From: Devosia ureilytica
GTDB lineage: Bacteria > Pseudomonadota > Alphaproteobacteria > Rhizobiales > Devosiaceae
Assembly (NCBI RefSeq): GCF_024273195.1
Contig: NZ_JAMZCU010000005.1
Coordinates: 95,628-159,627, forward strand
Reading direction: 5' to 3'
DNA: 64,000 nt
The notes beneath the pieces were generated by a model. The model was not told the DNA's origin. It worked only from the letters and a program-made list of their open reading frames with translations, and did not search any database. Shown here piece after piece: positions 1 through 8,032 of this stretch (the first letter of the stretch is position 1; every line of letters begins with the position of its first letter). A program made the position numbers and the translations under genes.

Positions 1-58
1 CCCAGACAGGGCCCCCTCACCCGGCCTGCGGCCGACCTCTCCCCCAGAGGGAGAGGTG
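1..58. repeat. Dispersed palindromic intergenic repeat, copy 1
   Basis: A 9-bp perfect inverted repeat (ACCTCTCCC at 35-43 with GGGAGAGGT at 49-57) follows a CGGCC/GGCCG stretch. It lies just past the stop of the vWA gene. The same style of C-rich/G-rich hairpin recurs near 47.9, 49.2, 58.2 and 60.3 kb, so this is a genomic repeat family; it may also act as a terminator for the vWA gene. Confidence 0.6.
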
Positions 59-70
59 TCGCTGCGCTCC

Positions 71-2071
71 CTATTCGCACTCATCCCCGCTCGCACTGGC
101 ATCGCACACATCGGTGTGGGTGTCGGGTTTCAGCAATCGCGCCATATCGACCAATCGGATGAACTCGGCACGGTAGCCGCCCTCGTCCACCCCGCGCCCG
201 GCTTGGGCCAGTGCCTCGACGCCATCCCAATCCATGGCCGTGCCATAGGCGCTGCCCTTGAGCTTTTGCCCGAAAGCGGCGACCGCGGCGGCGAATTGGA
301 CGTCGACACCGGCATCGGCGATGTCGCCATAGGCAAGATCGGCCGTGACCGGGGTTTCGATCAATTGGCTGACATCGCTATCGGGGAGCTTGTAGCGCAT
401 CTTGAGGAAGGCGATTTCGTCGCCTCCCGTCGGCGTCGCGGCTTGGCCATAACGAAGTGGATCGACCAACTCTGCGCCCGAGCCGACCGGGGTGATTTCG
501 TAAAGCGCGGTCACGCTTGTGCCGGCGCCGACATCTCCCGCATCAACCGCGTCATTGTTGAAATCCTCACGATTGAGCGCGCGGGTTTCGTAGCCGATGA
601 GCCTATATTCGCTGACCAGGGCCGGATTGAACTCGACCTGGATTTTGACATCCTTGGCGATGGTGTGGAGCGTGCCGCCGATTTCCTCGACCAGCACTTT
701 TTTGGCTTCGGCAAAGTTTGAAATGTAGCTGGCATTGCCGTTGCCGTTCTGGGCCAGCGCCTGCATGGTGGCGTCATCAAGATTACCGCGCCCGAAGCCG
801 AGCACCGAAAGGCTGATCCCGTCCTGCCGTTTGTCGGCAATCAAGGTCTTGAGCGCTTCGGGATCATTGATGCCGACATTGAAATCGCCGTCAGTGGCAA
901 GGATCACCCGATTGGTGCCGCCCGCGATCCGGGCTTCGCCTGCCAGCCGATAGGCCAGTTCGATCCCCTCGGCGCCCGCCGTGCTGCCACCGGCATAAAG
1001 CTGGTCAAGCGCCGCCATGATGCTTGCCTTCCGGTCGGCACTTGTCGGCGGCAATGCCACCCCGGCCGAACCGGCATAAGTGACGATGGAGACCGTGTCA
1101 TCGCCCGACAGCTGGTCGAGCAACAGGCCAAAGGCGCGCTTTAAAAGCGGCAGCTTGTCGGCTTCATCCATCGAACCGGAGGTGTCGATGAGAAACACCA
1201 GATTGCTTTTGGTCGCGGCAGCCTCGGGTTCGAACCCCTTGATGCCGATCTGGAGGATCTGCGTATTGGCATTCCACGGCGTTGGATAAAGCGAGAGCGT
1301 TGGCTGGAACGGCACCTCGGCGCTGGTCGCCGCCGGATAATCATAGGGGAAATAATTGATCAGCTCTTCGATACGCACCGCGTCGCGCTCGGGCAGATAG
1401 CCGTCCTCCAGCATGCGCCGTGTATAGGCATAGCTGGCGGTATCAACATCGAGCGAAAAGGTCGAAACCGGCTCCTCGGCGGCGAGTTTGAGCCGCTGTT
1501 CCGCGAAGCTGGCGAACGCGTCGCCGCTGGGCTGGGTGACCTGGCTGGGCGGGGCGAAATTGGCGGCACTGTCGAGCGCCATCCCGCCAGCCGGCGCGGT
1601 GGATTTGCTCGCCATGGGCGCCGCGATTGACGGCATGGCTACGCGGCCTATCTCGCTTTCTTCGAGCATCATCGGTTCGGGGGCAGGCGCAATGGCATCG
1701 GCCAGCGTCATGTCGGCATCGGCCGGCGCCTGTTCCAGCGGTTGGGCGAGCTGCGTGGCCGCACGGTCCGCCGGCGTCAGCGCCGTGGAACTGTAAAGCT
1801 GCCAGCCCAGCGGCAGCACAAGCAGGGCAATGGCGGCGGTGCCGACAGGAAGACGCATGTCCATGATCGAAATCCCTTTCAAGGAAGTGATGATGGAGAT
1901 GAGACGGCGGCCAAGCGCATTTCCTTGGGTGGCCTCGGCAGCTTTTTTGTTTTCGGCCTCAAAGGCCACGCGGGCAGCGTGCAGGGCCTGCTGTCGCGCA
2001 GCATCACGCGGCGGCGGAACGGCGCCGGACTTCAGGTTCTCGAACGGATCGGTGTCGTCAGGAAAGCTCAT
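71..2071 (-). CDS. von Willebrand factor type A domain membrane protein (YfbK-like)
   Basis: A protein of 666 residues. The N-terminal ~75 residues are hydrophilic and helical. One membrane segment follows (about 77-95), then an Ala/Pro/Met-rich linker, a vWA-associated N-terminal domain, and a vWA domain with an intact MIDAS start DTSGS near residue 293. The C-terminal part resembles the DUF3520 tail of YfbK-type proteins. The chosen start (ATG ending at 2071) overlaps the stop of the upstream sigma-factor gene as ATGA, so the two are translationally coupled. A reading frame extends upstream but would lie entirely inside the sigma gene. The topology (cytosolic N-terminus, periplasmic vWA) would suit a sensor or anti-sigma partner; that role is inferred. 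Confidence 0.85.
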   Translation of the reverse strand: MSFPDDTDPFENLKSGAVPPPRDAARQQALHAARVAFEAENKKAAEATQGNALGRRLISIITSLKGISIMDMRLPVGTAAIALLVLPLGWQLYSSTALTPADRAATQLAQPLEQAPADADMTLADAIAPAPEPMMLEESEIGRVAMPSIAAPMASKSTAPAGGMALDSAANFAPPSQVTQPSGDAFASFAEQRLKLAAEEPVSTFSLDVDTASYAYTRRMLEDGYLPERDAVRIEELINYFPYDYPAATSAEVPFQPTLSLYPTPWNANTQILQIGIKGFEPEAAATKSNLVFLIDTSGSMDEADKLPLLKRAFGLLLDQLSGDDTVSIVTYAGSAGVALPPTSADRKASIMAALDQLYAGGSTAGAEGIELAYRLAGEARIAGGTNRVILATDGDFNVGINDPEALKTLIADKRQDGISLSVLGFGRGNLDDATMQALAQNGNGNASYISNFAEAKKVLVEEIGGTLHTIAKDVKIQVEFNPALVSEYRLIGYETRALNREDFNNDAVDAGDVGAGTSVTALYEITPVGSGAELVDPLRYGQAATPTGGDEIAFLKMRYKLPDSDVSQLIETPVTADLAYGDIADAGVDVQFAAAVAAFGQKLKGSAYGTAMDWDGVEALAQAGRGVDEGGYRAEFIRLVDMARLLKPDTHTDVCDASASGDECE

Positions 2072-2637
2072 AATAGCCCCCTCAAGGTCTTGCGGGCTTC
2101 GTAAACGTGAAACGAGACGGTCGCTTCCTTGATGCCCATGATCGTGGCGGCCTCGGCATGGCTCAGCTCTTCGGCATAAACCAGGAGCACCGCATCGCGC
2201 TGCTTGTCCGGCAATTGCCGGACCGCGTCCCAAAGCTGGCGAGAGGTCGCGGAGGCTTCCTGCTCCGGGGCGCTTTCCGTGTGGCTGACCTCGGCAAAGG
2301 CGCTGGCCTGCCGCCCGCGCCGCGCCCCGGCTCTCTGCCAGTCGCGCACGGCATTGAGCGTGATGCGATAGACCCAGCTCGAAAAGGCGCTGCGCCCATC
2401 AAAGGCGCTGATCCCCTGCCCAATCTTGACGCAGACCTCCTGGGCGATGTCCTCGGCGTCGTCGCGATTGCCGCACCAGCGCCAGGCGGCGCGATAGATG
2501 CGCTCATACTGGTCGGCAATCAGCGCGCCAAAGGCCGCACCATCACCCTGGCGTGCGCGCAGCACCAGCGCCGCAATCAGCGCTTCGCTCGTGTCCGGCG
2601 GGGGTGCGGCGGTCAGTCCCATCATCTGTGCATGCAA
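2068..2637 (-). CDS. ECF-family RNA polymerase sigma factor
   Basis: A protein of 189 residues with sigma-70 region 2 (about 40-105, including the DAEDIAQEV helix and a YRI(T)LN-type -10 recognition segment) and region 4 (about 130-185, with an LPDKQRDAVLL start and a helix-turn-helix). There is no C-terminal extension. It is the first gene of a two-gene operon with the vWA membrane protein, overlapping it by 4 bases. No classical anti-sigma gene is adjacent, so the membrane partner is the natural candidate regulator. A start at MMGL a few codons in is also possible. Confidence 0.9.
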   Translation of the reverse strand: MHAQMMGLTAAPPPDTSEALIAALVLRARQGDGAAFGALIADQYERIYRAAWRWCGNRDDAEDIAQEVCVKIGQGISAFDGRSAFSSWVYRITLNAVRDWQRAGARRGRQASAFAEVSHTESAPEQEASATSRQLWDAVRQLPDKQRDAVLLVYAEELSHAEAATIMGIKEATVSFHVYEARKTLRGLL

Positions 2638-2733
2638 AACGGGCCTCTCCGGGCTATTCTACAAGGTAAGACGATCCGATCGCGCCATTCCTTTGGTTTG
2701 GCCCAAAGTTTTTTATGTGCCGGAAAGCCGCCA

Positions 2734-2919
2734 ATGACCGACCAGAAACCCGGCCCCTTCGGGCTCAACCGCACCCGCCTGTTCCTGCTTGCCATGGGCG
2801 CGCTGGTGCTGGTCATCACCATCTCGATGATGATGGGTGGGCTGGGGTCCTACAACGCCCTAAAGGAAGCCGCCAATGCCGCAAGAGAGCCGACGGCGGA
2901 GCAATTGAGCGGCGACTAG
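2734..2919 (+). CDS. Small single-pass membrane protein, unknown
   Basis: A 61-residue ORF beginning [10 protein letters not shown]. It has a basic stretch, one hydrophobic helix (about residues 16-35), and a short Ala/Glu-rich tail. Composition and codon use match the neighbours. It is divergent from the sigma factor, and its stop shares the bases CTAG with the convergent mnmA stop. I do not recognise the family. Confidence 0.6.
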   Translation: MTDQKPGPFGLNRTRLFLLAMGALVLVITISMMMGGLGSYNALKEAANAAREPTAEQLSGD

Positions 2920-4067
2920 GCCACCAGCGCCTGTGGCACCGCTTCGGCAATGAAGCCGCCGCCGAGCACTTCGCTCATTTCGCTGTCATCGGCATAGAAC
3001 ACACAGGCCTGGCCCGGCGAGATGCCGTATTCGCCGCTGACCAGCGTCACATAGACCTCGCCGTTCTGCATCTGGATTACGGCCGGCTGCGGACCGCGGG
3101 TCGAGCGCACCTTGACCTCGACCGGAGCGCCATTGCCGGCACTGGCCTCGGCCAAGGGCAGGCCACCGAGCCAATTGACGTCGCGCAACCGCACGGTGTG
3201 GGTCTTTAGAGCCTCGCGCGGCCCGACGATCACCCGGCAGGTCTTGTGCTCGAGCTTGATGACATAGAGCGGTTCGCCCGCCGCGACCCCCAGGCCTTTG
3301 CGCTGGCCGATGGTGTAGTGGACAATGCCCTCGTGCTCGCCCAGCACCCGACCGTCCAAATGGACAATCTCGCCCTTGGCCAGGGCTTCGGGATGCATCC
3401 TGGCGATAATGTCGGCGTATTTGCCCTGCGGCACAAAGCAGATGTCCTGGCTATCGTGCTTTTCGGCAATTTCCAGACCCATGTCGCGCGCATGCTGGCG
3501 CACTTCGGCCTTGCCCATGCCGCCGAGCGGAAAGCGCAGGAAATCGAGCTGGCTCTGGGTGGTGGCAAAGAGGAAATAGCTCTGGTCACGATCATTATCG
3601 ACCGGGCGGAACAGATGGCGGCGACCATCCTCCCCGAGCTTGGTCTGCACATAATGCCCCGTCGCCAGAACATCGGCCCCCAGGTCCCGCGCCACCGTCA
3701 TCAGGTCAACGAATTTGACCGACTGGTTGCAGGCAATGCAGGGCACCGGCGTTTCGCCCTGCTGATAGGCATTGGCAAAAGGCTCGATGACGGCGTTCTT
3801 GAAGCGCTCTTCGTAGTCGAGCACGTAATGGGGAATGCCCAGCGTGGCCGCGACGCGGCGCGCATCGTGAATGTCCTGCCCGGCGCAGCAGGCACCCTTG
3901 CGATGAATGGCCTCGCCATGATCGTAGAGCTGGAGTGTCACCCCGACCACTTCATAACCCTCGCGGGCGAGCAATCCGGCAACAACGGAGGAATCCACGC
4001 CCCCGGACATAGCGACGACGACGCGCGTGTCCTCTGGGCGCTTGGCGATATCAAGCGAGTTCAGCAT
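2916..4067 (-). CDS. mnmA: tRNA-specific 2-thiouridylase MnmA
   Basis: A protein of 383 residues, normal for the family. It installs the 2-thio group on U34 of tRNA for Lys, Glu and Gln, using ATP and sulfur relayed from a cysteine desulfurase. Visible are the N-terminal PP-loop motif SGGVDSS near residue 21, the catalytic Cys in the PVPCIACN segment, the second Cys in the DICFVPQG segment, and the C-terminal beta-barrel ending in GQACVFY. It appears to be a single-gene unit. Confidence 0.96.
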   Translation of the reverse strand: MLNSLDIAKRPEDTRVVVAMSGGVDSSVVAGLLAREGYEVVGVTLQLYDHGEAIHRKGACCAGQDIHDARRVAATLGIPHYVLDYEERFKNAVIEPFANAYQQGETPVPCIACNQSVKFVDLMTVARDLGADVLATGHYVQTKLGEDGRRHLFRPVDNDRDQSYFLFATTQSQLDFLRFPLGGMGKAEVRQHARDMGLEIAEKHDSQDICFVPQGKYADIIARMHPEALAKGEIVHLDGRVLGEHEGIVHYTIGQRKGLGVAAGEPLYVIKLEHKTCRVIVGPREALKTHTVRLRDVNWLGGLPLAEASAGNGAPVEVKVRSTRGPQPAVIQMQNGEVYVTLVSGEYGISPGQACVFYADDSEMSEVLGGGFIAEAVPQALVA

Positions 4068-4269
4068 CTTCTCTTTCGTATCCGGGTGGGTTCAAGGGCC
4101 AGCGGAAACTGTGAGGCGCGGTTTTACGCTGCACCGGCCCATCTGTCCATCGCGCGCCCGGCAGCTTTTGCCGCCTGCCCGGCAGGTCTGGCCACTCCAT
4201 GCCCGGACAAGCAAATGCCAGAACGCGCCAGCGCATTGAGTTTGAACGACATTTCGGCCCGACCCGACT

Positions 4270-4285
4270 TGGCAAGGCTCTTGCA
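4270..4285 (+). promoter_or_regulatory. Sigma-54 (-24/-12) promoter of fliK-flgD
   Basis: TGGCAAG at 4270-4276, four bases, then TTGCA at 4281-4285 give the GG-N10-GC spacing required by RpoN. This is a near-consensus match to TGGCACG-N4-TTGCA. It predicts a transcription start near 4296. The window also encodes FlbD, a sigma-54 activator of flagellar genes. Confidence 0.75.
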
Positions 4286-4325
4286 TTGAACGGAGCGGAT
4301 GAGTGTTTTGTTCAGGGGCGCCCAC

Positions 4326-5990
4326 GTGGCTTCACATCTGACGATTATCAGCGGAAACAGCGGCGCCAGCGCCTCGGTCAAGGCCTTTGCCGGCCAACAG
4401 ACAGGCGTGCAGGACGCGACAAAGGAGCCCAAAGGCCTGCTGGGCCTGTTTTCGGCGCTCTTGTCGGGCGCGGACGCCGCAACCATTGCCGAGGCCGCCC
4501 CTGCCGGTTTGACCACCGATCGTCCCGGCCACCAAAGCGGTGAAGGACTGGCGGGCCTTTTCCGGCTGGCCCTGCAGAACGGCATCGGGGGCGAAACCGG
4601 GGACGGCTCGACGGAGCCGGGCGATTCCGACGTGATCGCCGCGCCCGTGGACCCGTCGGCTATCGGCACGGTCCCCGCCGACCCCGCCGCCATGGTCAAC
4701 TTTGTCGAAGCGCTGAGCGCCCTCAAGGCCAGCCTCGATAACGGCGAGCCCCTGGATTCGGAACTGCTCGAACAGGTCGAAACCGCCCTCTCCGAACTCG
4801 CCGAAGCGCTTGATCTCGACCTTGATACGCTCGACGTGCCCGAGGATTTCGCGGCCCTGCTTGAAACCACCGGCACCGACGAAACTGGCCTGGCCGGCGT
4901 GCTAACCCAATTGCTGATGCCCCTGGCCACCTCGCTGGACACCGCCCAGCCGGCGACCGACGCCGAACAGGCCGCAGCTGCCGGCGCCGCCAGTGCCCAG
5001 TTGAAGGCTCTTGGCGACAAGCTCGCGGCCCTTTTGGCGGCTCTCGAAGACGGCCAGGTGTCGGCCGAAAAGCTGGCAGCGCTGGGCATGACCCCGGGCG
5101 AACCGCTGGATGCAGAAATCGAGGCCGCGCTGAGCCGCTTTACCGCCGGCCTCAGCGCGCAGGCCACAAATGTCCCCGATGAACCCATACTGTCGGCCCC
5201 GGCGCTCAAGCTGACCGAGCCGGTGCTGGCAGGCCAGACGACGCCAGCCGATGCGCCCGAGACGCTTGCGGCCGCCCCGCGCCCCGCGAGCGACCCGGCC
5301 GATGCCGGTGGACAGCAAAACGACGCCGGCGATTCCTCCGCCGATGATCGTGGCCGCGACCGCGCCGAACAGGCGCCACGCGAAGCCCGCTCGTTCACCC
5401 CCCCGTCAGCGCCCGCCGCGGCTGACGCATCGGGCAATCCCACCCCCACCGCTGACGCCAGCGCCCAGCAGGCAACAGGGGCGCGCGTCGACGCAGCCGC
5501 CAATCCACGCATCATCCAGGCCGGCTACCAGACCAGCCAGCAGCAGCTCAACCTGCCGCAACTGGCCTTCGAGCTGGCCCGCCAAGTGCAGGATGGCAAT
5601 ACCCGCTTCCAGATCCGGCTCGATCCGCCAGAGCTTGGGCGCATCGACGTGCGGCTCGACATCGATCAATCCGGCCAGGTCAGTGCCCGGCTAATGGTGG
5701 AAAAATCCGAGACCCTGGACCTGATGCAGCGCGACCAGCGCGGACTGGAGCGCGCCCTGCAACAGGCGGGGCTCGATAGCGCCAAGACCAATCTCGAATT
5801 TTCACTCAAGCAGAACCCGTTTGCCGGCCAGCAGGGCCAGATGGGCGAGGGCAAAGGCCAGAACGGCACCAATGGCGGCCTGAACGCCAATGACAATGGC
5901 CTGGGCAATGGCGAGGCCGAAGAGACCCCGCCCATGGTCAATCTTTACCGCGGGGCCCTGCAGGCCAGCGGCGTCAACATTATCGCGTAA
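4326..5990 (+). CDS. fliK: Flagellar hook-length control protein FliK
   Basis: The protein sets hook length and switches export specificity. The long N-terminal and middle parts are low-complexity, rich in Ala, Asp, Glu, Pro and Gly. The C-terminal Flg_hook domain (about the last 150 residues) contains the signature LDPPELGRIDVRLDID and an LQQAGLD segment. An ATG at 4299 also opens the frame. The sigma-54 promoter puts +1 near 4296, leaving only 3 bases of leader. A GTG at 4326 has an AGGGG site 7 bases before it, so I prefer that start. The C-terminus is followed 12 bases later by flgD. Confidence 0.88.
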   Translation: MASHLTIISGNSGASASVKAFAGQQTGVQDATKEPKGLLGLFSALLSGADAATIAEAAPAGLTTDRPGHQSGEGLAGLFRLALQNGIGGETGDGSTEPGDSDVIAAPVDPSAIGTVPADPAAMVNFVEALSALKASLDNGEPLDSELLEQVETALSELAEALDLDLDTLDVPEDFAALLETTGTDETGLAGVLTQLLMPLATSLDTAQPATDAEQAAAAGAASAQLKALGDKLAALLAALEDGQVSAEKLAALGMTPGEPLDAEIEAALSRFTAGLSAQATNVPDEPILSAPALKLTEPVLAGQTTPADAPETLAAAPRPASDPADAGGQQNDAGDSSADDRGRDRAEQAPREARSFTPPSAPAAADASGNPTPTADASAQQATGARVDAAANPRIIQAGYQTSQQQLNLPQLAFELARQVQDGNTRFQIRLDPPELGRIDVRLDIDQSGQVSARLMVEKSETLDLMQRDQRGLERALQQAGLDSAKTNLEFSLKQNPFAGQQGQMGEGKGQNGTNGGLNANDNGLGNGEAEETPPMVNLYRGALQASGVNIIA

Positions 5991-6002
5991 GGAGTAGGTT
6001 TC

Positions 6003-6710
6003 ATGGCTGTTGATGGCGTTACAGGAGCAAGCACCCCCGCATCGAAGAATGCTTCGTCACGCGCCACCATTGCGGACAATTTCGACACCTTCCTGTCGAT
6101 CCTGACCACGCAGCTCAAGAACCAGAACCCGCTCGATCCGCTCGACACCAACCAGTTCACCCAGCAATTGGTGCAGTTCACCGGCGTCGAACAGCAACTC
6201 AAGACCAATGAGTTCCTCGAGGCCCTGCTGCTCAACACCCAGACCGGTTACCGCGCCGATGCCGTCTCCTATATCGGCAAGGAAGTGACCGCATCGGGCG
6301 AAACGGCCGAACTCAAGGACGGCGGTGCATATTGGGCCTACAACGCTGAATCCAACGTGGCCAATGCCAGCGTAGCCATCAAGAATGCCTCGGGGCAGGT
6401 CGTTTATAGTGAAGGCGGCTCCCTCAATGCAGGGCCCGGCGCCTTCCTCTGGGACGGCATGGGCACTGATGGAAGCAAACAGCCCGATGGCGTCTATACC
6501 ATCGATATCAAGGGCACGAACCTGGCCGGCAATACGGTCAAGGTGTCCACGTCCTCGGTCGGCATTGTCACCGCCGTCGACTTCTCCGGCTCCGAGCCCA
6601 TGCTTACCGTGGGCAAGAACAAGATCGCACTGTCCGATGTCACCAGTATCAAACTGGTCGACAGCACCGGTGGCGGCGACACCACCGACCCCGACAATAC
6701 CCAGAGCTGA
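6003..6710 (+). CDS. flgD: Flagellar hook assembly (capping) protein FlgD
   Basis: A protein of 235 residues. The N-terminal FlgD signature is clear: a FDTFLSILTTQLKNQNPLDP segment around residues 37-56, followed by QFTQQLVQFTGVEQQ. The C-terminal half has the FLWDGMGTDGSKQPDGVY motif of the FlgD Ig-like/tudor region. An AAGGAG site precedes the ATG. It is the second gene of the fliK-flgD operon. FlgD caps the growing hook outside the cell and is removed on completion. Confidence 0.95.
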   Translation: MAVDGVTGASTPASKNASSRATIADNFDTFLSILTTQLKNQNPLDPLDTNQFTQQLVQFTGVEQQLKTNEFLEALLLNTQTGYRADAVSYIGKEVTASGETAELKDGGAYWAYNAESNVANASVAIKNASGQVVYSEGGSLNAGPGAFLWDGMGTDGSKQPDGVYTIDIKGTNLAGNTVKVSTSSVGIVTAVDFSGSEPMLTVGKNKIALSDVTSIKLVDSTGGGDTTDPDNTQS

Positions 6711-6829
6711 TCACGCGCTCCAATTTCCCGGCACCAGCGGCGGCCTCGCAAGGGGTCGCCGCACTGTTTTGTACTCGGTCGCAATTGATTGAAACGGCTG
6801 GCGTTTCTTAACCTGTTGTAAGTTTCCCC

Positions 6830-6844
6830 TTAGGGGTATTTTAA
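6830..6844 (+). promoter_or_regulatory. Probable CtrA box upstream of sciP
   Basis: TTAG-N7-TTAA, one mismatch from the full CtrA site TTAA-N7-TTAA, centred about 60 bases before the sciP start. A weaker TTAA-N7-TAAG lies at 6808-6822. In Caulobacter sciP transcription depends on CtrA (established for that species). Confidence 0.6.
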
Positions 6845-6895
6845 GCCCACTGCCCTACTCTCTCCTCATATGGTCAGGTTTGAGTAGAGAGTAAA

Positions 6896-7174
6896 ATGAC
6901 CGTACAGATGCGTCCTCGCGTGAAGTACGTTATTGGCCCAGACGGCAGCCCGCTAACCATTGCGGACCTTCCGCCTGCCAATACGAGACGGTGGGTCATC
7001 CGCCGGAAGGCCGAAGTGGTTGCCGCTGTGCGCGGTGGCCTGCTCAGCCTCGAAGAAGCATGCGAGCGTTATACGCTCAGCGTGGATGAATTCCTTAACT
7101 GGCAGGCTGCCATCGATAAGCATGGCCTTGCCGGACTCAGGACCACCTGGATCCAGCACTACCGGGAAGGCTGA
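6896..7174 (+). CDS. sciP: CtrA inhibitor SciP (DUF1153)
   Basis: A protein of 92 residues with the conserved family pattern: an IGPDGSPLTIADLPP N-terminus, RWVIRRKAEVVAAV, then a helix-turn-helix-like core (GLLSLEEACERY, LSVDEFLNWQ). In Caulobacter SciP binds CtrA and blocks its interaction with RNA polymerase, shutting down CtrA-activated genes at the swarmer stage. It stands alone between flgD and the GST gene with its own promoter region and terminator. Confidence 0.93.
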   Translation: MTVQMRPRVKYVIGPDGSPLTIADLPPANTRRWVIRRKAEVVAAVRGGLLSLEEACERYTLSVDEFLNWQAAIDKHGLAGLRTTWIQHYREG

Positions 7175-7210
7175 GGCCTTCTCTTTAAAGGATTTTGGTG
7201 CCAAACAATC

Positions 7211-7238
7211 AAACCCGTCGGAGCGATCCGGCGGGTTT
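7211..7238 (+). terminator. Terminator after sciP
   Basis: A hairpin: AAACCCG (7211-7217) pairs with CGGGTTT (7232-7238), plus inner CGGA/TCCG with a GCGA tetraloop. A weak T-tract follows. It lies between sciP and the convergent GST gene. Confidence 0.75.
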
Positions 7239-7255
7239 GTGCCTTTTGCTGCCGC

Positions 7256-7876
7256 TCAGCCATAATCCTGCGGCATCCAGCGCGCTCCGGCCGGCCGTTC
7301 CAGCAAACGCTGGTAATAGGCCTTCGCCGCCGGCATCGGCTTCTTGTCGAAAGGCGTCATGAACCAGCGATGGCAGGACAGGCCGATGGCAATGTCGGCA
7401 ATCGAAAAATCGTCACCCGCGATATAGGGGCGTCCCCTGGCCAGTTCTGCTTCCAGAATATCCATCTTGGCGGTCCAGCGCGTCGTGGAATCGGCGATTT
7501 TCTGCGGGTCGTCAAAGCCAGGCATTTTGCGCAGCAGGCCCATGACGGCATAGCCCCAGGGCGCATTGAGCTCTGTGGCCTGCCAGCTCAGCCATTGCAG
7601 CGCCAGCCCCAACTCGTGCCGTTCCCTGGGCAAGAGTGCGCCGCGTGTCTGAGCGAGGTAGATCAGCAGCGCATTGCTCTCCCACAACGATGAGCCGTCT
7701 TCCTCGATCAGCACTGGAACAGTGGCATTGGGATTGAGCGCCAGAAACTCGGGGACGCGAGGATCGCGATTGGGCAGGCCCCAGTCTTCTCGCGTATAGG
7801 CCACTCCCAGCTCGTCGAGTGCCCAGAGCACCTTGCGCACATTGATCGAGGTCACCCGCCCCAGCACCAGCACCAT
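7256..7876 (-). CDS. Glutathione S-transferase family protein
   Basis: A protein of 206 residues. The N-terminal thioredoxin-like domain (1-78) has the motifs SINVRKVLWALDELG and the cis-Pro glutathione-binding segment NATVPVLIEEDG-(S)LWESNAL. The C-terminal all-helical domain has the GDDFSIADIAIG capping box near residue 155. It is probably a cytosolic detoxification or redox enzyme. The substrate cannot be read from sequence. It interrupts the flagellar block on the opposite strand. Confidence 0.92.
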   Translation of the reverse strand: MVLVLGRVTSINVRKVLWALDELGVAYTREDWGLPNRDPRVPEFLALNPNATVPVLIEEDGSSLWESNALLIYLAQTRGALLPRERHELGLALQWLSWQATELNAPWGYAVMGLLRKMPGFDDPQKIADSTTRWTAKMDILEAELARGRPYIAGDDFSIADIAIGLSCHRWFMTPFDKKPMPAAKAYYQRLLERPAGARWMPQDYG

Positions 7877-7943
7877 TTCGATACATCCCTTGTTAACTTA
7901 ACCCGGCACTTCTTGCCCCAAATCGCATGTTGCGACAGTCGGT

Positions 7944-7958
7944 TAATACATTGTTTAC
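7944..7958. promoter_or_regulatory. Possible CtrA box between GST gene and fliF
   Basis: TTAA-N7-TTTA, one mismatch from the CtrA consensus, about 75-90 bases before fliF in an AT-rich spacer. The fliF promoter of Caulobacter is CtrA-activated, which makes the site plausible here. Confidence 0.45.
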
Positions 7959-8032
7959 CATCCACTAGGTAATTTTTGCCCATCGGTCTTGGGGGCACCA
8001 TCGACCGCTATGAATAGGACCAGAGTGGCGGC

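Noticed and set aside
2916-2919. CTAG shared by two convergent stops (also 15273-15276) as a special signal
   Set aside because: CTAG is a palindrome that naturally provides TAG on both strands; compact convergent genes explain it.
3246-4289. Plus-strand ORF (347 codons) opposite mnmA
   Set aside because: Antisense to a clear mnmA gene; no domain or conserved motif.
7904-7917. RpoN-like site before fliF
   Set aside because: It reads GG-N8-GC, not the required GG-N10-GC.
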